Source: Epiperipatus broadwayi (lineage: Eukaryota; Onychophora; Udeonychophora; Euonychophora; Peripatidae). From it: a DNA stretch of 64,000 nucleotides. The DNA lies in contig JAQFVV010000316.1 in the NCBI GenBank assembly GCA_028023455.1, positions 812,783 through 876,782 of the forward strand, written 5' to 3'. Each line of letters starts with the position of its first letter. Within the stretch, counting starts at the first letter, position 1. The position numbers and the translations under genes were made by a program. Shown here piece after piece: positions 59,450 to 64,000 of the stretch. The notes beneath the pieces were generated by a model, which saw nothing but the letters and a program-made list of their open reading frames with translations, was not told where the DNA came from and did no database searches.

Positions 59450-60104
59450 ATTAAAGTAAAATAGAAAATTCATACATTAGATTATGGAGAGTAGTTTTAA
59501 ATTTATTACTATAAAAGTTGCCTCAAATCTGTGTTTGGTTTTTAAATATTTGAATAACAGTTCGATTTTAGGGGGGAAAAAAGCAATGGGGATGTATTTG
59601 ACCTTTTGCAAAATTTTGTGAAAGATCTCTAAAATCAAAAATAGGCTTAATATATTAAAAAATGTAGTTTATGAGATTAACTAGCATAGGTGGATGGACA
59701 TTTGGAAAACAAATAATTTTGAGTTAAATTAAAAAAAAAAGAAAGCTATACACAGGACATATACTTTAATTTGCAGAGGGAAATATCAAATAATAATAAG
59801 TTTGATAAAAATAAAAGTTGTTTGTCACTGTTCTTATTTGGAATGAGATACTCTATGAAGCACAGATTTGGAATGTGAGATTTTTTTAAAAAGAGATAAT
59901 TAATATTAAGTATCGAAAAAAAAAGTATTGAAATAGAAATTTAATAAAGGTTAAGTTATTAATATATGGATGGTGCTGAGAATGAGAACATATAAAAAAG
60001 ATAGTATATTAAAAATCATAAAGGTTATGTTGGAAAAATTGTTGCATAGAGAAGGATTAAAAAAAATATGTATATAAAAAAATAATATTTTTGGAAAAAT
60101 AAAA
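59450..60104. other. AT-rich stretch, possibly decayed PLE body
   Basis: No PLE RT motif could be read here, although a full PLE would have its RT just upstream of the endonuclease at 60105. The copy is therefore probably 5'-truncated near 60100. Confidence 0.45.
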
Positions 60105-60494
60105 ATGCTACCTGCATGGAAGAAAGGTCCTGATTTGAATTCATTACTTAATGGTTCAAAACAGTCTATTGATAGTAGGTCTATTCCTGGTATTGTTTAT
60201 AAGATTCCATGTAGTTGTGGTAAGTTTTATGTAGGCCAGAGTAAGTTTAGCCTTAATGAAAGGATTAAGGTTCATATAAGTAGAGTTAAACATAGGTATC
60301 TTAATTCAGCTTTATATATTCATGAATTAAATACAGGTCATAGAATATTGTTTAACAATGCTTCGGTTATTTTTTATGAAAAGAATGAGTTAAAAAGAAT
60401 AAAGGAGACTTTGATGATAAATCTTCTTGATTCTGAGGCTATCAATCTTATGAAGACTTATTTTGATATTAAGGGAAGGTGGAGTTTGAAGTGA
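60105..60494 (+). CDS. Penelope-like element GIY-YIG endonuclease domain, 5'-truncated
   Basis: An intact 129-codon frame. Residues 29-32 GIVY and 42-44 YVG are the two halves of the GIY-YIG signature. C36 and C38 are the CxC pair just after it, R53 in LNERIKVH is the expected catalytic arginine, H57 and H73 lie where PLE endonucleases keep histidines, and E101 in RIKETLMINLL is the likely metal-binding glutamate. W126 and the basic end close the domain. In PLEs this domain follows the reverse transcriptase and nicks target DNA. The first about 28 residues (KGPDLNSLLNGSKQSIDSRS) match the linker usually found between RT and endonuclease, so the Met is internal and the element is truncated. 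It is the best-preserved protein-coding piece in the window, and related fragments lie at 40.2-41.3 kb. Confidence 0.88.
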   Translation: MLPAWKKGPDLNSLLNGSKQSIDSRSIPGIVYKIPCSCGKFYVGQSKFSLNERIKVHISRVKHRYLNSALYIHELNTGHRILFNNASVIFYEKNELKRIKETLMINLLDSEAINLMKTYFDIKGRWSLK

Positions 60495-60685
60495 ATTATG
60501 GGAAGGTTTGTTTGTGTGTATATATATGTCATTTCCTTTAGATTGATTTCACTTGAGAAGGTCTATTTGTAGTAGATGAAACCATGGTTGTGTAAGGATT
60601 TTGGTAAAATTTTGGATTTAATCTAGTATTGTATTGTTTAATGATTTTGCATTTTTATTTTTGCTAGTATAGTGTTAGGCAGGTT
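60495..60685 (+). repeat. PLE 3' UTR
   Basis: Begins directly after the stop with ATTATGGGAAGG, then ATTTCACTTGAGAAGG, GTAGATGAAACCATGGTTG, AAATTTTGG, and ends GCTAGTATAGTGTTAGGCAG. The same blocks occur at 39.98-40.17 kb (minus) and 41.34-41.55 kb (plus), defining the element's 3' end near 60681. Confidence 0.8.
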
Positions 60686-60712
60686 TGATATATATATATA
60701 TATGGAGTGCTT

Positions 60713-62154
60713 GTCTTATAGATAAAAATGTTGTTCGATGGCACCGTTTTCATGCTAAAACTATAAAATATGATCATTCCTGGGCCGTTAATTATAATCA
60801 TTTTGATGTGTTTTTTGTAATGCAAAAATAAAAACAAAAGAAAATCGTCTTTTTTAAATATTATTTAATTTTAAATATTATTTTTTATTAACGTATACAA
60901 ATTAAATGATAATAATAAATGTAAAATAAAATAAACAAATTACAATTTGATTCGTGTTTTTTAGTTTTCTTTATTAGAAAAATCAATTTTCTATCGGAGA
61001 TTTTTTTTACTGGGGTTACGGCTTTTTTTTTCTTGTTGGTTAAAAACTCATAATCGGAATAAAAAGTAAAATTTCCTAGTCTTCCTTTTACATTTTATTT
61101 CTACAGAAAAACAGTTATTATTGTGTTATCGCTATTTTTTACTTTTTTGTCTTTTACTTTTTTTTTTTTTTTTTTTTTACAGACAAACAGATATTACCAC
61201 TATTTTTTATTTCAAATAGAATGACAACAAAAAGTAAAAGTTGTTACGGTTAGGTTGAGGGTTAGTTTTAGAGTTAGGTTTAGGGTTAGTTTTAGGTTAG
61301 ATTTAGGGTTAGTTTTAGAGTTAGTTTTAGGGTTAGGTTTAGGGTTAGTTTTAGGGTTAGTTTTAGGGTTAGGTTTAGTGTTCTGTTGTTTGTAATGCTA
61401 AAATAAAAAATATCAAAATCGTATTTTTGTAAATATTTTTTTTTAGTAACATCTATAAAATAAATGATAACAATAAATGTAAACTATATTCAACAAATTA
61501 TAACTGTGGTCAGAGTAAAGAAAGAAAGTAAAACTTTTTTAAACAACAACAAAAATGTCTTTTTTACTTATTAATCATGTTTATAATATATGCTTTTTAT
61601 GAAATTTCCAAAAAAACTGTACAGAATTGTACTTTTCTTACTGGGTATTTTTGTGTTACCACTCTTTTTTACTTCAAAAATATACACACGGTAGAAGCTT
61701 GTGTCTCGTGGAATGTTACGAACAGTACGTTATTTGATGCGATACCTAATTCCAACTCACTTTACTCATATATCTTGTCAACATTTTCCCAATTAAAACT
61801 TCAATACAGTATGGGTAAAAAGTCTGATAATTATTAATTTACAAAATCTGAACATTTCAATACTTTAAAATAAAAAAAATCCAATGAAAACAACATTTCC
61901 ATCCAATTAAAAAAAACACCCCCTCTCACTAAGCCGTAACCATTTTATAAACTGTGCAAATTCGGAAAATGTATTTGCTGTGATGCGACATACATGCTGT
62001 ATTGCAATGCAACATAGCAGCCTGCAATCTGTAGCACAATAAAAAAGTTGTATTATAGAAAACGCGGGTTCGAACATGTCGGCCGCGGAAATAGCATTTT
62101 TATGTGTTTTAGCGTGAAAACGGCACCATAGAGTGGCATCTTTAGCTATAAGAC
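60713..62154. mobile_element. 1.44-kb terminal-inverted-repeat element enclosing a TTAGGG-like array
   Basis: The left end GTCTTATAGATAAAAATG ... GATGGCACCGTTTTCATGC ... GGGCCG (60713-60787) is the reverse complement, with substitutions, of the right end GGCCGCGG ... GCGTGAAAACGGCACCATA ... CTATAAGAC (62081-62154). Inside are a direct repeat (about 60817-60955 and 61386-61512, TTTGTAATGC(A/T)AAAATAAA ... AATGATAA(T/C)AATAAATGTAAA), a TTAGGG-like array between them, and two frames (61577-61837 plus, 61907-62176 minus) with no family resemblance. No transposase motif was recognised, so it looks like a non-autonomous DNA transposon. A target duplication is not evident. Confidence 0.7.
61249..61380 (+). 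repeat. interstitial degenerate telomere-like array (TTAGGG / TTAGTT)
   Basis: About 130 bases of TTAGGG alternating with variant hexamers (TTAGTT, TTAGAG, TTAGGT), giving a higher-order unit close to TTAGGGTTAGTT. The array is flanked by the direct repeat inside the inverted-repeat element, so it is interstitial and not a chromosome end. The variant hexamers argue against a recent telomerase addition. Confidence 0.85.
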
Positions 62155-62287
62155 TAGTACCATATATGGTAAGCATATATCTATGTATGGGAGAAGATAT
62201 AAAAAATGAACCAATTTATAAGAAGTTATAGTATTAATTTGTTTGTTTAAATGATAAACTATTTGTGTATTCATGTATTTATATATA

Positions 62288-62352
62288 TCTTATAGCTCTG
62301 AAAAAGATTTCTGGTCAATCGAAACAGTAAGGTTGAATAAAGCATTATAAGA
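62288..62352 (+). ncRNA. hammerhead-like motif (PLE pLTR type)
   Basis: CTGAAAA (core with one G-to-A change), stem II GATT/AATC around TCTGGTC, GAAAC, loop AGTAAG, GTT, then an outer 7-bp helix TCTTATA (62288-62294) with TATAAGA (62346-62352). Stem II has a different sequence from the 40.4-kb copy (GACTG/CAGTC) but still pairs, which supports an RNA structure. The core change probably impairs cleavage. It may be a PLE terminal repeat left downstream of the 60.1-kb PLE fragment, with the inverted-repeat element inserted between. Confidence 0.5.
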
Positions 62353-62354
62353 GT

Positions 62355-63420
62355 AATATAAAAAGTGGGCTTGTTTAATTTTTTATAATTTTATCAATGC
62401 ATAAAGATGGATAAGTTAATAATACTCCATAAAGAAGATAGTAATTTTACAGAAATGTAATTGAACATTAGTTTAAAATATATGTCTATAATATTAAGCA
62501 TGCAGATATTTATATTATTTTTCATGAGAAGAGAAATTTATAAATAGATTATCCAATGCATATAATTCACTAATATTTTTTTGAAAAAAATATTTAAATA
62601 ATTATAAATAGGATTACTTGTAAGAAGTTGTTTATAATTAAGTACAATAGTGAAACAGAAAATTAAAATGCAAAATTACTTAATTTTTAAAAAATCATTT
62701 TACATACAGTTTTAAATTTTGTTTATCTTTATAAATATTTAATAAGATGAGTTCATTGTTTTCTTTCTTTTTTGTCTGCAAAACTATTTTATTTTTTTCT
62801 TAAAAAAAGAAATCATTATAGCTTGTTTAAGAATATATTAATAGTATTCACAAACTTTATTATTTTAGAAATATTTATTTAAATTACAGAATAAATGTCA
62901 TTAGTTCACTTTGATGTTGGCGTTCAACATTAATTATATAGTTTTTACAGCATGATAAATATATTTATCGTCTATTATTATCTACGTAGTAGTAAGTAAG
63001 AATAAAATATTTAATTTATATTATACTGATTATGGTAAAGACTTTATTTTAAATAGATAAAAATTTCAACAATTAAAAATTGTCCATATTAATTGTGTAA
63101 TTTGCGCACTTTTTTTTCATCTTAGCTATAAATATAAAAGTGTGTATGTGTTTATATATTAAAAAAATAGCAATATTTTAAATAGCATCATAATTATAAT
63201 TGTTAAAAAGCAAATATTAATATTTTTTCTTTCTTCTATAACGTAAGTAATAATGAGTATTATTTTTTCATGGGTTTTTTTGGTACTCTTTTTAGTACGC
63301 GATCCCCGCCATTTTGAATTTCAAAAACGACCAAAAACGTCATCTGACACATCTAAGTGATAAAAAAGTACACGAAAACGCAAAATATTTAGAACTTGGG
63401 TCACGTGACTAATTTGAAAA
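62355..63420. other. AT-rich stretch without recognised genes
   Basis: Nothing recognised. Confidence 0.5.
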
Positions 63421-63424
63421 AAAA

Positions 63425-63550
63425 CCCAATAGATTGTAATAGCCATGGAAAAAGATCATATTTGAGATGTGTAAATAAGGCTAAAAAGTTTGCTGACAAA
63501 TGTGGAAAAGAAAACTAAATCAAACTCAAATATATATTGATGATGATATA
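63425..63550 (+). repeat. RTE-like LINE 3' end, decayed
   Basis: AATAGATTGTAATAGCCATGG, AAAAGATCATATTTGAGATG, AAAAAGTTTGCTGACAAATG, TGGAAAAGAAAACTAAATC, and a short GATGATGATAT tail follow the order of the better RTE tails in the window, with many substitutions. Confidence 0.5.
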
Positions 63551-64000
63551 TTGTAAAATTGTTTGTCTATATTAAAATGGTGTAATGATTAACTTAACTC
63601 TGTTTATGCTTTTGACTTGAAGCTTGATTGTGAAAAAAACTTAAAATTTTTTTCAGTAGCCAATAATTTTTAAGCAACGAAAGATTTTGAGCAGATATGC
63701 TTCATAGTTAATCTAGTTGTTAGTCATCAGTTAATTATTGGCTGGTGAATGGCAGTCTAGTTATTTTTAGTTAGAAGGAAAGCAAAGGATATAAACCCCC
63801 AAGAACAGTTAGATAAATAACGTGGCATATACCTTCAGTCAAATTTGTAATCTAAAAAAATTAATGTTTTTTTATATTTTAGACTCATTAAAGATTATAA
63901 TCTAAAAATAGAAAAATGTGAGAAGAAAAGGAAATTTTTTATAACTTTAAAAGTGTTTATTATATATCAGAATTTAAATAAAAAAATGAAATGCATCTGT
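63551..64000. other. AT-rich stretch without recognised genes
   Basis: Nothing recognised up to the end of the window. Confidence 0.5.

Noticed and set aside
60540-60610. Hammerhead ribozyme in the PLE 3' UTR (GATGAAACCATGGTTGTG)
   Set aside because: The GAAACCATGGTT block looks like a hammerhead stem III and TCTA/TAGA could pair, but no CUGANGA core can be placed and the copies at 40.0 and 41.45 kb do not preserve one.
61249-61380. Chromosome end (telomere)
   Set aside because: The array is short, mixed with variant hexamers, and lies inside an inverted-repeat element with unique sequence on both sides.
61577-62176. Frames of 86 and 89 codons inside the inverted-repeat element as a transposase
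   Set aside because: No catalytic motif or family resemblance, opposite strands, and one runs through the terminal repeat.

Overview
The window reads as a very AT-rich, gene-poor, repeat-dominated stretch of an invertebrate animal genome. The evidence is long simple-sequence arrays, tRNA-derived SINEs with target-site duplications, decayed non-LTR retrotransposons, Penelope-like element (PLE) fragments with GIY-YIG endonuclease, foldback/MITE-like inverted repeats, a degenerate TTAGGG-type array, and no bacterial-style gene organisation. I recognise no host protein-coding gene, rRNA or functional tRNA. Nearly every open frame is low-complexity, an antisense shadow of a retroelement, or too short to judge. 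I cannot name the species; the TTAGGG-like repeats argue weakly against most arthropods.

Layout. 0-12 kb: single-copy AT-rich DNA with a small hairpin element, a very long TCTA array, a CTA/CTC array and several solo arms of a foldback family (called FB1 here). 13.86-14.98 kb: the most interesting object, a 1.1 kb insertion made of one inverted and three direct copies of a 369-bp repeat. Each copy carries what reads as a complete type I hammerhead self-cleaving ribozyme, and the insertion is bounded by a perfect 13-bp direct repeat. This is the architecture of an animal retrozyme. 16-34 kb: a short MITE, LINE remnants of at least two types, two SINE families, and a head-to-head pair of decayed GIY-YIG endonuclease fragments near 27.0 kb. 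34-41.6 kb: more SINEs with clear target duplications, a degenerate hammerhead at 35.3 kb, and a nested Penelope complex (about 39.98-41.56 kb) in which an 870-bp palindrome with a 14-bp target duplication splits a PLE endonuclease. 41.7-48 kb: two inverted-repeat elements or their relatives, an RTE-like LINE tail, the one complete FB1 foldback (about 1.2 kb, with an AT expansion inside one arm) and an extremely AT-pure tract. 48-60 kb: SINEs, a 142-codon LINE 3' coding remnant with a zinc-knuckle, an RTE-type reverse transcriptase pseudogene and several RTE tails ending in GAT repeats. 60-62.4 kb: the best-preserved PLE endonuclease reading frame, its 3' UTR, a 1.44-kb terminal-inverted-repeat element enclosing the TTAGGG-like array, and another hammerhead-like motif.

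How it fits together (inference). PLE endonuclease/RT fragments, hammerhead-like motifs in PLE-type repeats, and a hammerhead-bearing tandem repeat with a 13-bp target duplication lie in the same window. Three insertions share one design: short 13-14 bp duplications and/or an inverted 5' segment joined to direct copies. This fits the idea that small ribozyme-bearing circular RNAs are copied into the genome by PLE machinery. LINE machinery would separately explain the SINEs and their 12-16 bp duplications. All assignments come from reading the sequence by eye; no alignment or folding program was run.
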